A model generated the notes under the pieces. The model was not told where the DNA came from. It was given only the letters and a program-made list of their open reading frames with translations, and ran no database searches. A program made the position numbers and the translations under genes. From Acestrorhynchus altus (taxonomy: Eukaryota > Chordata > Actinopteri > Characiformes > Acestrorhynchidae), in the NCBI GenBank assembly GCA_034509495.1, contig CM067507.1, positions 9,817,716 through 9,881,715 on the forward strand: DNA of 64,000 nt, in the 5' to 3' direction. Each line of letters starts with the position of its first letter. Positions within the stretch are counted from its first letter, which is position 1. Below, one piece after another: positions 1-10,084 of the stretch.

Positions 1-454
1 TGTTCTTGACTGTCATGACTGAAGGGCATAGACTGACACTGTTGATTTAGTAGCAGTGTGCCTGATAAAATGGATATATTACCTTGTAGAATGTAAATAA
101 ACATAATATTTGAGATTTACACTTGATATTTAACATGAGATACGGGCAGTACACCAGTGCAAACATATATAGCAAACATTATAGCATGAACCTTGTGAGT
201 ATATTATTGCTCAATTGAGATGCCATATTGGGTGGTATTCTAATCCATTGAAATAAGATAAAATGCAGACTATTTAAAATAACAGAATAAATGTAAATGT
301 AAGAAAGATGGTGGAGTATTTCACAGATGTATTTGTGTAGGTGTATTTTTTATTTTTTTATAATTTATTTTTCCAATTGTTCTATGTAAGTAATAAGCTA
401 CAAGCCTGGCACGCCTGTTTTCTACCATTCTTTTTTGCATAACCTCTCAAGCTC
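1..454. other. AT-rich sequence, nothing recognised
   Basis: There is no convincing coding frame, repeat boundary or RNA gene in this stretch. It is AT-rich with short poly-T runs near 345-375. Confidence 0.5.
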
Positions 455-880
455 CACAAATTAGATCTGCTACAATGCAGCAGATTTTTTTGTACTGTTC
501 CCCAGATCTGTGATTCTGTCACAGACAATTCCTTAGACTTCATGGCTTGGTTTGTGCTCTGGCATGCACTGTCCACTGGTAAAAGTAATTATGCTTATTT
601 GACCCACTGTGTTATGTACACACAGGAATTAGATCTCCACATTTTACCCATCCACACAGTGATACACACATACACAAGGGGACAGTGAGCACAGGTGGGC
701 AGTACCCAGCACCCAGGCAGCAGCTAGGGAGTTCAGTGCCTTGAAGGTTGAACCGGCAACCTTCCAGGTACAAGGCTGGTTCTCTAAACACCAGGCCACG
801 GCTGCTCCAAAAAACTCCTCACTGCCCGCTCATGGGACCATATATTAAAAGGTGTGTGCCTTTCCAAATCATGTCCATCA
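455..880 (-). pseudogene. Tc1-like transposase N-terminus and end of element, split by a SINE
   Basis: On the minus strand the stretch about 455-582 encodes the start of a Tc1-like transposase: residues resembling NQAMKSKELSV, the usual opening of the N-terminal DNA-binding region. The untranslated segment and outer arm of the same element continue at about 827-880 (motif GTGTGTGCCTTTCCAAATC on plus). A tRNA-derived SINE lies between the two halves. The reading frame is broken by stops and the catalytic domain is absent, so no functional product is expected. Family assignment rests on recognition of conserved Tc1 sequence. Confidence 0.65.
583..826 (-). mobile_element. tRNA-derived SINE inserted in a Tc1 remnant
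   Basis: Read on minus, the element begins near 815 with a tRNA-like head. An A-box-like motif sits around GTGGCCTGGTGTTTAGA and a B-box-like motif around GCCGGTTCAACC. The body carries the fish SINE signature (TGTGTGTATCACTG, then GGATGGGTAAAATG) and ends in an AT-rich tail near 585. Flanking words CACTGTCCACT (about 568-579) and CACTGCCCGCT (about 820-831) resemble a target-site duplication with two substitutions. No internal protein is expected. Confidence 0.6.
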
Positions 881-894
881 TCAAGGATACCAAA

Positions 895-1140
895 AACCAT
901 ACTTAACTGTAGGAATGGTATTGGATATGTGATGATCAGTTCCTGGTTTTCTCTAGAATTGATGCTTGGCATTCATGACACTTTTTTTTTCTCATGGTCT
1001 GAGAATCCTTTAGGTGCCTTTTGGCAAACTCCAGTGGAGCTGTCATTTGCCTTTTACTGAAAATTTTTTCAATTTTACCTGGATGATGGAGTCCACTGTG
1101 CTCATTGGGAACAATACAGCAGAAATTTGTCTGTATATAT
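895..1140 (-). pseudogene. Second Tc1-like transposase fragment
   Basis: On minus, this stretch holds middle and C-terminal Tc1 transposase sequence. It is recognisable in the plus strand as GAATGGTATTGG, TCTCATGGTCTGAGA, CTTTAGGTGCCTTTTGGCAA and GATGGAGTCCACTGTGCTCAT. It lies beside the N-terminal remnant at 455-880 but in the wrong order for one element, so it is probably a second copy or a rearranged half. Stops and indels interrupt every frame. Confidence 0.6.
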
Positions 1141-1665
1141 CTGTACATACCCCATATCTTATTTATTTTCCCCCATATTTATTTTTTAGGGGCCAGGATA
1201 GTACTCATCATTTAAACTCTAAACTCTTCCAACCAATGCTATTTCTATGTGAATGACATGTGTCTTGCTGGAAGATCCCATTCACCCCAAGAAACTTCAG
1301 AATATATGGGTGTACTTGATCTGCAACAATGGATTCATACTCAATCCATTCATGTCTTCCACATGAGTGGAGTACATCAATCAATCAGCCTAAAAAATTA
1401 AATTAAATGAAAGAAAAAAAAATCATAATTTAACTAAGTATATTTCACATAAAAGAATGTATATATATATAACAAAGAAATTAAATACATTAACTAAAAG
1501 TTCATTTTTAAAAAATGAATTAAAATAAATCTTACCATAACCAGGTAAAAATATATAAGCTGATATAAGATGGTAACAGATCGGAAAGTGTATTATGAAA
1601 AAATAAGCCAATGTGCTTCTCTTCATGCTGCCAGAGAGGACCAACCAACTTGAATGAAAGTTGGA
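1141..1665. other. AT-rich intergenic sequence
   Basis: Nothing is recognised. It includes an (AT)-rich run around 1453-1472 and no supported gene. Confidence 0.4.
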
Positions 1666-1669
1666 CTTT

Positions 1670-2391
1670 TACTAATGTGGCGTGAGCAGATTCTTCTGAG
1701 CATACAAGATTGTATCATCTGCACTTTGCAACCTAGGTGGCAAGATCATTGATAAAAATATTTAAAATATCTGGACCCAGGATTGAGCTCTGTGGTACTC
1801 ATTTGGATATTGGCTTTAGGTCTGATTTATGGTTGCCCAAAGCCACTCATTGTTTCCTGCCAAATAGATAATTCATGGCCCAAAGCTTTACAATATTGCT
1901 GAAAACAATCTTATGTAGGGAATCTAGAAGGACATTGTGGTCATGTGTCAACCTCACTTTAGTCAGGTTAATATGGCAGCATGCTCCTTCCTATCCAATG
2001 TCAAGTTGAGGTCATTTCAAACCAGTGTGGTTGCAGAGATGGTGCTGTGACTTTCTTTGAAACCAGATTGATAGAATGTTTTGAGCTGATTATTCGCTAT
2101 AGATTCTAAAATGTTCATTTGACAAGACAGTTTTGAGATGGGTCTGTAGTTATTAAGATCTGCTACTTCTCCTTGATGCAGAGGAGCTGTTATCCAGACA
2201 CTGGGAATTCTGGGAATTAGAGTAGACATGGTAGGGTCCTTTAAGTTTGGACAGGTTGATTCTGCAAGTATTATTATTACTGTTATTATTATTAATATTA
2301 TTATTACATGAATACTGCTGCCCCAGCTTGTGTTCTTCCAGCAATGGTTGCTGGGTGTTCTCCAAAACTCACTTGACACACCAATTTCCAT
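1670..2391 (-). pseudogene. LINE reverse transcriptase fragment (CR1/L2-like)
   Basis: The minus-strand translation contains a recognisable non-LTR RT segment: VADLNNYRPISKLS (RT motif region 1), then LESIANNQLK and SGFKESHSTISATTLV, a typical QSGFRxxHST motif. Degraded sequence downstream resembles the SKAFDTV and YADDT-containing regions but is full of stops. An ATT/TTA microsatellite lies at about 2262-2308. No endonuclease domain or ends are visible, so this is a truncated dead copy. The clade is inferred from motif style only. Confidence 0.65.
2262..2308. repeat. (TTA)n/(ATT)n microsatellite
   Basis: A run of ATT/TTA triplets with a few interruptions, at the edge of the LINE RT fragment. 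Confidence 0.8.
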
Positions 2392-2394
2392 TCA

Positions 2395-3120
2395 TTCGGA
2401 GAGGCAGAAAACATGAATAATCAGAGAAGGCAACCCTTTGCTGACCAGGGGAAGTCCAGTTACATGTACAGTGAAATTTAAGCATTTAAGCACTTTCTTT
2501 CTTTTAAGCATTGACTATCGGCTGTAAGCTACACAACCCCATACTCAGTAGAATTTACTTTTGTTTTGGACACACATATGATAGCCTTTGATTTATTTTG
2601 GCAGTGCAATGTATTATGTTGCTTTGCCTTTGTGCACTTCTTATATCAATGGCAAGGGTGCTTCTCAGTTTTCACGTCGCTTAAGTAACCCATGTGACCC
2701 GTTTCATACTGGCACATCGATTCAGTCCGACACAAGGGTTCACTTTCCACTGTTTATTCATCCATCTCAGAGCTCTCACTCATCTGAACATTTCATAGTA
2801 TTGCTTTTTGTTTAAAAAATAATATTTTTATATTTTTCACATTGTTACAGCACACATTTGTGTCTTTTGTACATAAAACAAACAAGAGAAAACTAGGGAG
2901 TGTCACTTATCCAGTACTGTTTAGTTCCCACGTGCTTTTAGCACGCATGTCTGGTTTTGGTCTTGTCTTCACAATCTCTATCGTGATTGGTATCTTTTTT
3001 GTTATGTTATCTATATCCTGTTTAACACGTTGTTTAGTTTCCTATATCCTGTTTATGACAGGATATATTCTTGACATGTTTTAACCCTTGACATGTTTTT
3101 AACTCTTTTTAGAATAATGA
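2395..3120. other. Unassigned sequence with small local duplication
   Basis: No gene is supported. CCTATATCCTGTTTA-type words repeat at about 3008-3065, and TTGACATGTTTT occurs twice near 3071-3100. It could be old LTR or LINE debris, but nothing is diagnostic. Confidence 0.35.
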
Positions 3121-3124
3121 GATT

Positions 3125-3432
3125 TTGGTGGGGTGGCACGGTGGTGCAGTGGATAGCGCTGTTGCCTTGCTGCAGCAAGAAGGACCTGGGTTTCATCCCT
3201 GGGTGGGGCGACCTTGGAAGTTTCTGTGTGGAGTTTGCATGTTCTCCCCGTGTTTGCGTGGGTTTCCTCCGGGTACTCCGGTTTCCCCCACAGTCCAAAG
3301 ACATGAATGGTAGGTGAATTGGTGACTCTAAAGTGGCCCTTAGTGTGTGGATGTGTGTGCCCTACGATGGATTAGCGCCCTGTCTAGGGTTGTTTCCCGC
3401 CCTTGCGCTCAGAGTTGCTGGCTTCTCCATGG
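3125..3432 (+). mobile_element. V-SINE/DANA-like tRNA-derived SINE
   Basis: The head is tRNA-like (GTGGTGCAGTGGATAGCGCT as A-box region, CTGGGTTTCATCCC as B-box region). It is followed by the strongly conserved fish V-SINE/DANA core: GAGTTTGCATGTTCTCCCCG, TGGGTTTCCTCCGGGTACTC and CACAGTCCAAAGACATG. The GATGGATTAGCGCCCTGTC segment follows; the LINE-like 3' tail is truncated near 3430, where BEL/Pao LTR-region sequence begins. It is non-autonomous and non-coding. Confidence 0.85.
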
Positions 3433-3524
3433 CTAAACACAGGCAGATGCAGAAGGATGAAAGGAAGAGCTCTGAACACACCTCCTTGTGCAAATCCTCA
3501 GACTCATGTAAAGCCCCACCCGCA

Positions 3525-3629
3525 TGTAATAATTAACCAATAGAAAAGAATGTTACCCAACTAACTACACTCTCCAAATTTACCACCAGGGGGTGCCAAA
3601 ATGCTGTCATCCTCCACATACCATTACAC
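3525..3629 (-). repeat. 3' LTR-type direct repeat of BEL/Pao element
   Basis: This is nearly identical to 7317-7422, the other end of the BEL/Pao remnant. Read on minus it begins TGTAATGG at 3629, fitting an LTR start. The lower boundary is uncertain because the repeat may be truncated next to the SINE. Confidence 0.6.
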
Positions 3630-3889
3630 TCCCCACCTGGTATTGAACACTGATTGAATATTGAATACCACTACCAATTTCTCAGCAGTCCAAAGAACTA
3701 AATAAAAAAACACAAAGAACTGTCCATGGTGAGTATTTAGCTAGGTACTAACGTACACATTCATGGAGTCATAAGCACCACTACTTCTGCTACTGGCCTA
3801 AAGAAGGTTATAACAGTCCTTTTGTGACCTTTAGCTCAATCTTCCTGACCTTTCCGTTGCGGTCAGCATGAGCCTTGGTAATGAGAGCC

Positions 3890-4640
3890 ATGGGGTACTA
3901 ATTTTGTTTCACCTGAGGATCTTTGAGCAGCACCAAATCTCCTTCCTTGACGTTGGGTCGGCTATCTTGCCACTTGGTTTCGGCTTTGTAGCGTAGAAAG
4001 ATATTCTCGCCTCCATCTCCCCCAAAATGCATTTTCCAAGTGTTGGACTCGTTTCCACTGCTGACAATACAAATCTGTAGTCTCAAAAGATCCAGGAGGA
4101 GGAAGAGGGGTGCAGACCTTTTGTGTCAGGATCATTGCTGGAGTCAGAAGATCAGTCGAGATGGGAGCAAGGGGTCTTGAATTTATTATTACTGCAACCT
4201 TGGCCATAAGGGTGGAAAGTACCTCATGCGTGAAATGCGAAGGACTGATCTGAGAAAGCATAGAGTCAAGGATTCATCTTGGAATGCCAATCATTCTTTC
4301 CCACACTCCACCCATATGGGAAGAGTGAGGTGGGTTGAACAGCCATGTGCATCCTTCCTCACTGAGATACTTAGATGTTGGTTTCATCTTGTAGAAGAAT
4401 TTGCAGTTCTTTGCAGGCTCCCTTAAAGTTTGTGCCACAGTCAGAGCGGATTATCTTTACAGGACCACGTACAGCAAGGTAGCGCCGCAGAGCATTGATA
4501 AAGCTTGATGTGTCCATTGACACTACCAGCTCAATATGTACAGCACGTACACTTAAACATGTGAAGAGTACTGCACCTTTTACAATTTGCTGCACCTCCT
4601 CGTGTGCGACGTGTGGAGATGCTCCAAGGGCCAAATACAT
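3890..4640 (-). pseudogene. BEL/Pao integrase, core and C-terminal part
   Basis: The core segment (4640 down to about 4371) reads LFTCLSVRAVHIELV, then MDTSSFINALRRYLAVRGP and IRSDCGTNFKGA. This is the typical BEL/Pao integrase core, with the aspartate of RSD as one catalytic position. The following frame (4261 down to 3962) carries LTHEVL-like sequence, INSRPLAPIS, and WKRVQHLENAFWGRWRREYL, a hallmark of the C-terminal end. The two pieces are in different frames, and about 100 bp between them is degraded. The final tail near 3900 includes GDLVLLKD, the usual end of retroviral-type integrases. Confidence 0.8.
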
Positions 4641-5159
4641 CTAGACCCACATTTGTGAATGGGGGTTCAGTGCTGAGATGATCCGCTGGAAGATCTGCCA
4701 TCTTCTGTTCTGTGGCTCTACCAAAACGTTTTTTACAGGTGACACACTTGCGCTGTCAAAAATATTCTGCATGAAACCCATAAAATGATTCTTCATTTCA
4801 GGCTTTCTTTCCAGCATTCGGCAAAGACTGGTAAAGCGGTTCAGTGCTTGTTCTCTATTATTAGGCAGCCGTGGCCTCGGTGTGCGAAACTGAAGGGGTG
4901 CCAAGGGGTTAGCATCATCTATAAACATTTCCTTTTCCATCAACTGAATGAACTCTTTGAACTCAATAGATGGAGCAACTGTGTTGTCAATCTTTTTTCT
5001 TTCAAAAATCTCACTTCCAAGTGAATGACCATCGTAGTTCTGAAGCAGACTGTCAGACGGATGAAAATAGGGTAAGTTTTGAGAGTTAAATGGTCTTACA
5101 CAGTCCTTAAGTGAGAGTGGTGGCCATTCTCCAAAACATGAAATGTCATGGCAGCCCAT
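4641..5159 (-). pseudogene. BEL/Pao pol N-terminal (peptidase A17-like) and integrase zinc region, RT deleted
   Basis: About 172 open codons. The first two thirds contain NLPYFHPSDSLLQNYDG, GSEIFERKK, NPLAPLQFRTPRPRLPNN and REQALNRF, matching the region where BEL/Pao pol couples the protease to RT. The last part, after about 4740, reads on in other frames like the CVTC-type integrase zinc region, so RT and RNase H have been lost by deletion. No active protease can be claimed from this piece alone. Confidence 0.7.
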
Positions 5160-6942
5160 GGAGCTGGTCCTAGATGAAGAGCTGTGATATGCTTGTCACT
5201 GTCACATTCTTTGCACTGAATAATTATTTTGCAGTCTCTCGCAACATGATCAGTTGAAGAACAACATCTAAAACATAGGTCATTCTCTTTGAGAAATATT
5301 TTGCGCTCTTCAAGTGTCTTGGCTCGGAACCCTCTACATCATTTGAGAGGATGAGGCTTCTTATGAATTGGACACTGTGGGATGAGACTTGGTCCTTTTT
5401 TTGTGGAATGAGACTTGCTCCTTCAGGTGCATGTACCTTTTTGCAGGGTAGTCTGGTCTTACTGTCATGATCCCAAATGAACTGAATGCAAAACTATGAT
5501 CATTACATGTACGAGCTTATTTGCAGATGAAATCAGTGAAGAATGAGTGGTGGAAACTGGACCTGGTTTCGTAGCGTAAAAGCACTGCCTTGTGCCATCC
5601 ATTTCTCTTGTCGGCCGTATGGCAACTTTTCCACTATTGGGTTAACGTCCTGAGAGGTATCTAAGTAAGCAAGCCCTGGCAAATAACCCTCTAATTTTGC
5701 TGACTCCAGCTCCTTTAACAAATCACCAAGCTCTCTCAGTTTGAGGGGATCCTTGTTGCAAACCTTAGGAAATTTGTTCAGTTTGCCCAACAGAGCCTTC
5801 TCAATTATTTCAGGTGACCCATAGCTCTCCTCAAGATGCATCCATGCCAAGCTAAGCCCAGCAGCAGGATCATTAACATGAACGCTCTAATTCTCTTAAG
5901 CTGCTCTGATGACTGAGGACCCAGCCACACTGTGAGAAGGTTAAGCTCTTCACTGCAGGTGAGAGTTTCAGACCTTGTACGACATTCATGGACGTAGACT
6001 TCCAGCCCCAATAATTCTCTGGATGATCATCAAACTGTCATTCCAGAGGTCACAAGTTCCCGACAAGCCATGTAAACAGCAAAATCATTCATGCCAGTAT
6101 GAGCAGATGACTGTGATACATGCATCCTAAGAGGAGGTGACATTATGTGGATGGGTCACACTTTATTTTTGGGTGGTTGTTTGATCCATGTGATCCCATT
6201 CACAGTTCCTAGATACATGGTTCCTAGATACAGTTCCTAGATACATGGTGACGTGATATCCAATCTATCATCAGCAGTGCTTTTGGGATGCCTTTCTGCA
6301 TCATGGAGTGGCAAAACCTGAGAGATGTCACATGGCCCATTCGATGCAATTTAAGACTCAGGATGGGGTGCCAACCATTGATTAGAGTATATTTTGGAGT
6401 GACATTCAATATAGTCACTTGTTCTTTTTTCAATGGACTCATGTGGAATTCTTGTGGTGTCCACTCTGCTGTTAAAGTCCAACTCTGCTGCAGCTGATTC
6501 TAAAACCTTTGCCTCAGCTAAAGCAACTGCAACCTCTTTGTCTTGTTTCAATGTGGCTAGAGCGGCTTCTATGCGTGCTTCCTCTACATTCAACTGGGCC
6601 TTTAGCTCAATTTCTCTTTTCGAAGTTGGAGCGAGCCCGTACTGCCTCAGCTCTGGCGCGTGCTTTAGCAGCAACCAAAGTTGCTGAAGATTTGCTGCAT
6701 CTGTCAGAAGAACCAGCAACAGATCTGGTAACATGAGATTTCACAGATGAAACTGGGGACTGAGTTTTCTTTAGATCTTTGGTGTTCACAGTATCATCCA
6801 TGGTATACGCTGCAGACTTCCTATTCAGTCTGAAACTGCTAAGACACTTGTCCTTAGGGTCAGAGCTGTCCCTGTTTGCAAGAATTGCTGTGTTATCCTT
6901 GGTGTTTGCTGTTTTTTTCACTATTCTGTCCCCTGCATGCAC
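5160..6942 (-). pseudogene. BEL/Pao gag remnant
   Basis: Reading on minus from 6942, an Ala/Arg/Glu-rich coiled-coil (about 6740-6440; VAAKARARAEA, then ALAEAKVLESAAAELDF) matches the N-terminal helix of fish BEL gag. The DUF1759-like region at 5850-5533 contains SYGSPEIIEKALLGKL, LESAKLEGYLPGLAYLD and VEKLPYGRQEKW. A zinc-knuckle-like stretch near 5300-5170 includes CFRCCSSTDHVARDC followed by CKECDSDKHITALH. Several frameshifts separate these parts. Confidence 0.75.
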
Positions 6943-7247
6943 AAACTTTACAGGAAGTGACAGATAGCTAAACAGATGTACTTGGCACTGAAAGCATTGA
7001 ATGATGATTCAGACGTAGAAGTAAATTTTACTTGTTTATCTTCATCAACATGTATTTTTACAGTGCTTTTCCAAAACCTTGTGAAACTTAAAATAAATAC
7101 AAAGAATATATTCAATACAAATAACATAACATACAAATAACGCACTGTAATACGACAGATAGTTGCACTACACGTGGCAACCCAGGATTTAGCAACTCTT
7201 TATAATGCTATCTAAATATGTGGCAAAGCAACCAAATATTAATTGAT

Positions 7248-7310
7248 CTTTATAGGATAGGATACAATAGAACTTTATTGATCCCTTGGGATGAATCTTT
7301 ATCAATAAAG
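7248..7310 (-). mobile_element. Short LINE 3' tail of the (TATCC)n type
   Basis: Read on minus, it contains AAGGGATCAATAAAGTTCTA followed by TATCCTATCC. This is the same 3' end as the LINE at 32,826-33,570 on plus. It is a very short 5'-truncated insertion or a cross-hit inside the BEL 5' LTR region. Confidence 0.55.
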
Positions 7311-7316
7311 ATGAAA

Positions 7317-7422
7317 CATGTGATCATTAACCAATAGAAAAGAATGTTACCCAACTATCTACACTCTCCAAATTTACCACCAGGGGGTGCCAAAATGCTG
7401 TCATCCTCCACATACCATTACA
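7317..7422 (-). repeat. 5' LTR-type direct repeat of BEL/Pao element
   Basis: It matches 3525-3629 over about 100 bp with few differences. On minus it starts TGTAATGG at 7422. The repeat is cut short by the LINE tail at 7248-7310, so full LTR length cannot be given. Confidence 0.6.
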
Positions 7423-7583
7423 AAAGCCATCCCCAACTCTGATATCACCCCTTGTACATTCAATAACTGTTTTGTTTACACACTTTTTTGTAAAAAAAAA
7501 CCCCAAAAAAACAGATATATACTGTAAACAGTGCATAATATTTACGGTAAAATAATGCATTCAGATTTTACTGTAATTTATAC

Positions 7584-7765
7584 TGTAACAGACATGGTTA
7601 CAGTAGACTGTTGAGTGTCTTGAATGTATTCTGTCCCTTTTGGCTTTCCACAGAAGGAGAGGGTTTTTTTCTGGGGCACGCTCAGGAGAGAAAAGAAGAG
7701 TGAAGCGTGGGAGAATTCAGTAAAAAAAAGTTGGTGACTCAATCTCACCCTAAAGCTCGGTTACA
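7584..7765 (+). repeat. 5' LTR of Ty3/gypsy element
   Basis: It begins TGTAACAGAC and ends GGTTACA. It aligns with 12,605-12,837 but is about 50 bp shorter because of internal deletions. It is preceded by ATAC (7580-7583), which is repeated after the 3' LTR. A primer-binding-site-like segment, TTGGTGGCAGTGG, follows directly. Confidence 0.8.
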
Positions 7766-7918
7766 TTGGTGGCAGTGGTTTGTTATTTTGTGAAGTCTTA
7801 CGTTAAGTAAGGTTTTATGTGCATTAGTCGTTTTCTTTTATTAGAGCAGCTAGATAAAGTGTTAGTGAATTAGCTTTAGCCGCCGCACGGTTAGCGTAGC
7901 AGAGCTAATGAAACAAAG

Positions 7919-8726
7919 ATGTGGTTCAAGGAAGAAGAGGACAATTTATTTGGGCCCAGCCCTCGGCGCGACAGAGATTATCGCACAGCAGGAGTGAGGA
8001 TCGACTTACCCCCTCCGTTCTCTGGCGAAGATGACAGGCAGAGTTTCTCATGCTGGGCACACCAACTCGAAGTAGCCATTCGCGCTCTCGTCGAGGGGGA
8101 CGGAGAGACAGTGTTTCAGCACGAACTGGCAAGGATCCTACCAATGTGCCTGAGCAAAGCGGCATTCTTGTTATGGGATAGCCTTCCTTCCACAGTCCAG
8201 GCAGACTACAAAACTGTTAAGGAGAGACTTAAATAAGCTTTTGGACATAAACAATCTTTGGACCGTTTCAGAGCCAACCTTGCTGCCCGCGCATGAGAGT
8301 CTGGTGGTGTATGCTGCTGAAATCAATCGGCTTGTTCTCGAGGCATTCCCGGACTATGGAAGAAATGTTATTAAAGCTATTAATGCTATTAATGCTATTC
8401 ATGTCATAGATCATGGGTGCCTACACAGAGTGGTGAGCGATTTAGAAGGGGAGATGAGACATGAGAATGGACATAAAATTCTGCTTCCCACTGGTTCCCA
8501 AGGAGGTGTAGCCCCAGCCTGGGTCGGCCCACCATCAACGCAGAGGAAGCACAGAGGAAGCGAGGGGTGCATTTCAGTTCACCACGGAGTGAGGGGTGGA
8601 GTCACCACCAGGGAAACAGGTGTAGCTGATGTTGCAGCCCAAACACCAGTTTCTTTCGTTCAGGGCCCGCCAAGGGAGGAGAGTGCGAATGACTCTATTA
8701 CGAACAATTTTGTAAGTAGTATTTAA
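7919..8726 (+). pseudogene. Ty3/gypsy gag
   Basis: The first open frame starts at ATG 7919 and gives 105 codons including IDLPPPFSGEDDRQSF and WAHQLEVAIRAL, a typical gypsy gag start (PPFSG...FxxWxxQLE). A TAA at 8234-8236 and then a frameshift near 8280-8300 break it. The gag continues with ESLVVYAAEINRLVLEAFPDYG. Downstream sequence to 8726 is diverged and no intact CCHC knuckle was identified. Confidence 0.75.
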
Positions 8727-8727
8727 T

Positions 8728-9617
8728 GTGACGTACCAGTGTCTTATGTCAAGGGGGTAATTGAGGGCACAGTAGTTCCCATGTTAATAGACTCGGGGTC
8801 AAGTGTGTCTCTCATTAGTGCTGAACTTCGCATGTCCATCCCAGCGCTTCGCATCCACCCACTTAAGAAAGACTAGGGTAGTGCCAGGGTAGTGAATGGA
8901 CAGATGCTTGACACACTAGGTACAATTTCTATTGTTTTCTGCTTAGGCTCTGACTCATGGCAGCACACTTTCCACATGCTGAGAGAAACTACATAAGCAA
9001 TGCTACTAGGCTGGGACTTTTTTGAGGAAAATCATGCCCTGTTGGACATTACTCATGCTAGACTGCAGTTATGGGGTTCTAATATTCCCCTACTTAGGGG
9101 GAAAGACCTGACACCTGTGTGCTGTAATGTGTCCATTGCTACTGCTATGACCTTCCCCTCTCTCAGCGAAGTGATGGTGCCTGTTAATGTTTGCCCACCT
9201 GGTCCATCAGGAGCCTACTCAAGTGACTTTGTTGGCTATTTAGGGCCCAATATTCCAGACACAACAAACCTTGTGGTAGCTCACACAGTCACCTCAGTAA
9301 AGAATGGACTGACTTGTACTCAGGTGCTAAACCCTACAAAAAATGACATTGTATTACGGCAGGGCACTCAATTGGGGGAATCCTACTCAGTGGATGAGTC
9401 TGATCTAGAATCACTACCATCTACAACTGCTGACCTGGTGCCCGGTGCGCCCCCCCTCCCCCTCAGACCCTGTAGCCCCACCGTGTCATTAGAGGGTGCC
9501 CCCATCTCATCCTCACAGAAAGCCGCTCTGTCAGCATTACTGCTGCGGCATAAGCATGTATTTGACACATGTACTTCGAAACACAGGCAAATGCACACTG
9601 GTCAAGCATCACATTAG
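8728..9617 (+). pseudogene. Ty3/gypsy protease and linker
   Basis: Near 8760-8830 the translation gives GTVVPMLIDSGSSVSLIS, the retroviral-type aspartic protease active-site motif (DSG). Near 9000 it gives LLGWDFFEENHALLD, the conserved protease C-terminal (LGxDFL) motif. Stops fall between the two. The long frame 9000-9617 continues as the proline-rich linker toward RT and includes a 'LPLRPCSP' segment. The Asp of DSG is present, but the frame is broken, so an active enzyme is unlikely. Confidence 0.7.
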
Positions 9618-10079
9618 AACAGGTAACCAACTTCTGAGCAAACAACGTGCGTATCGAACCTCACCAGAAAAGAGAGCGGAAATTGAGAGATAGGTGGCTG
9701 AACTGCTTGCAGATGCTGTGATTGAAGAGAGTTACAGCCCATGGGCTTCCCCAGTTGTGTTAGTAAAGAAGAAGTGTGGCCGATGGAGACTTTGTGTGGA
9801 TTACAGGCGTCTGAACAGTGTAACATGAAAGACTGTCACCCACTGCCATGCATAGATGATACTCTGGATGAACTGGCAGGGGCTGCCTGGTTCAGCATGT
9901 TGGACTTTTCAAATGGCTATTGGCAAGTGGAGGTGGCTGAGGAAGGCTGAGAAAACAGCTTTCACCACTGGGAGAGGCCTATACCAATGGCGTTCGATGC
10001 CTATGGGTTTATCTAACTCGCCAGCCACATTCCAAAGAATGATGGAGCTCGTCCTCAGGGGTCTACCATGGAACATCTG

Positions 10080-10084
10080 CATGG
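10080..10084. repeat. Left 5-bp TSD (CATGG) of the solo LTR
   Basis: CATGG is repeated at 10,841-10,845 immediately after the LTR. Because the LTR starts with TG and the target continues TGT, the match extends to 8 bp, but TG...CA ends favour a 5-bp duplication. Confidence 0.7.

Larger units (their letters stand above)
3525..7422 (-). mobile_element. BEL/Pao LTR retrotransposon, decayed, RT missing
   Basis: Terminal direct repeats enclose minus-strand gag and pol pieces in the correct order. From high to low coordinate they are: coiled-coil gag N-terminus, DUF1759-like gag, zinc-knuckle region, a pol N-terminal (peptidase A17-like) segment, integrase core and integrase C-terminus. The RT/RNase H block is absent: pol N-terminal sequence passes almost directly into integrase. 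Frameshifts and stops are frequent, so the element cannot be autonomous. Confidence 0.75.
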
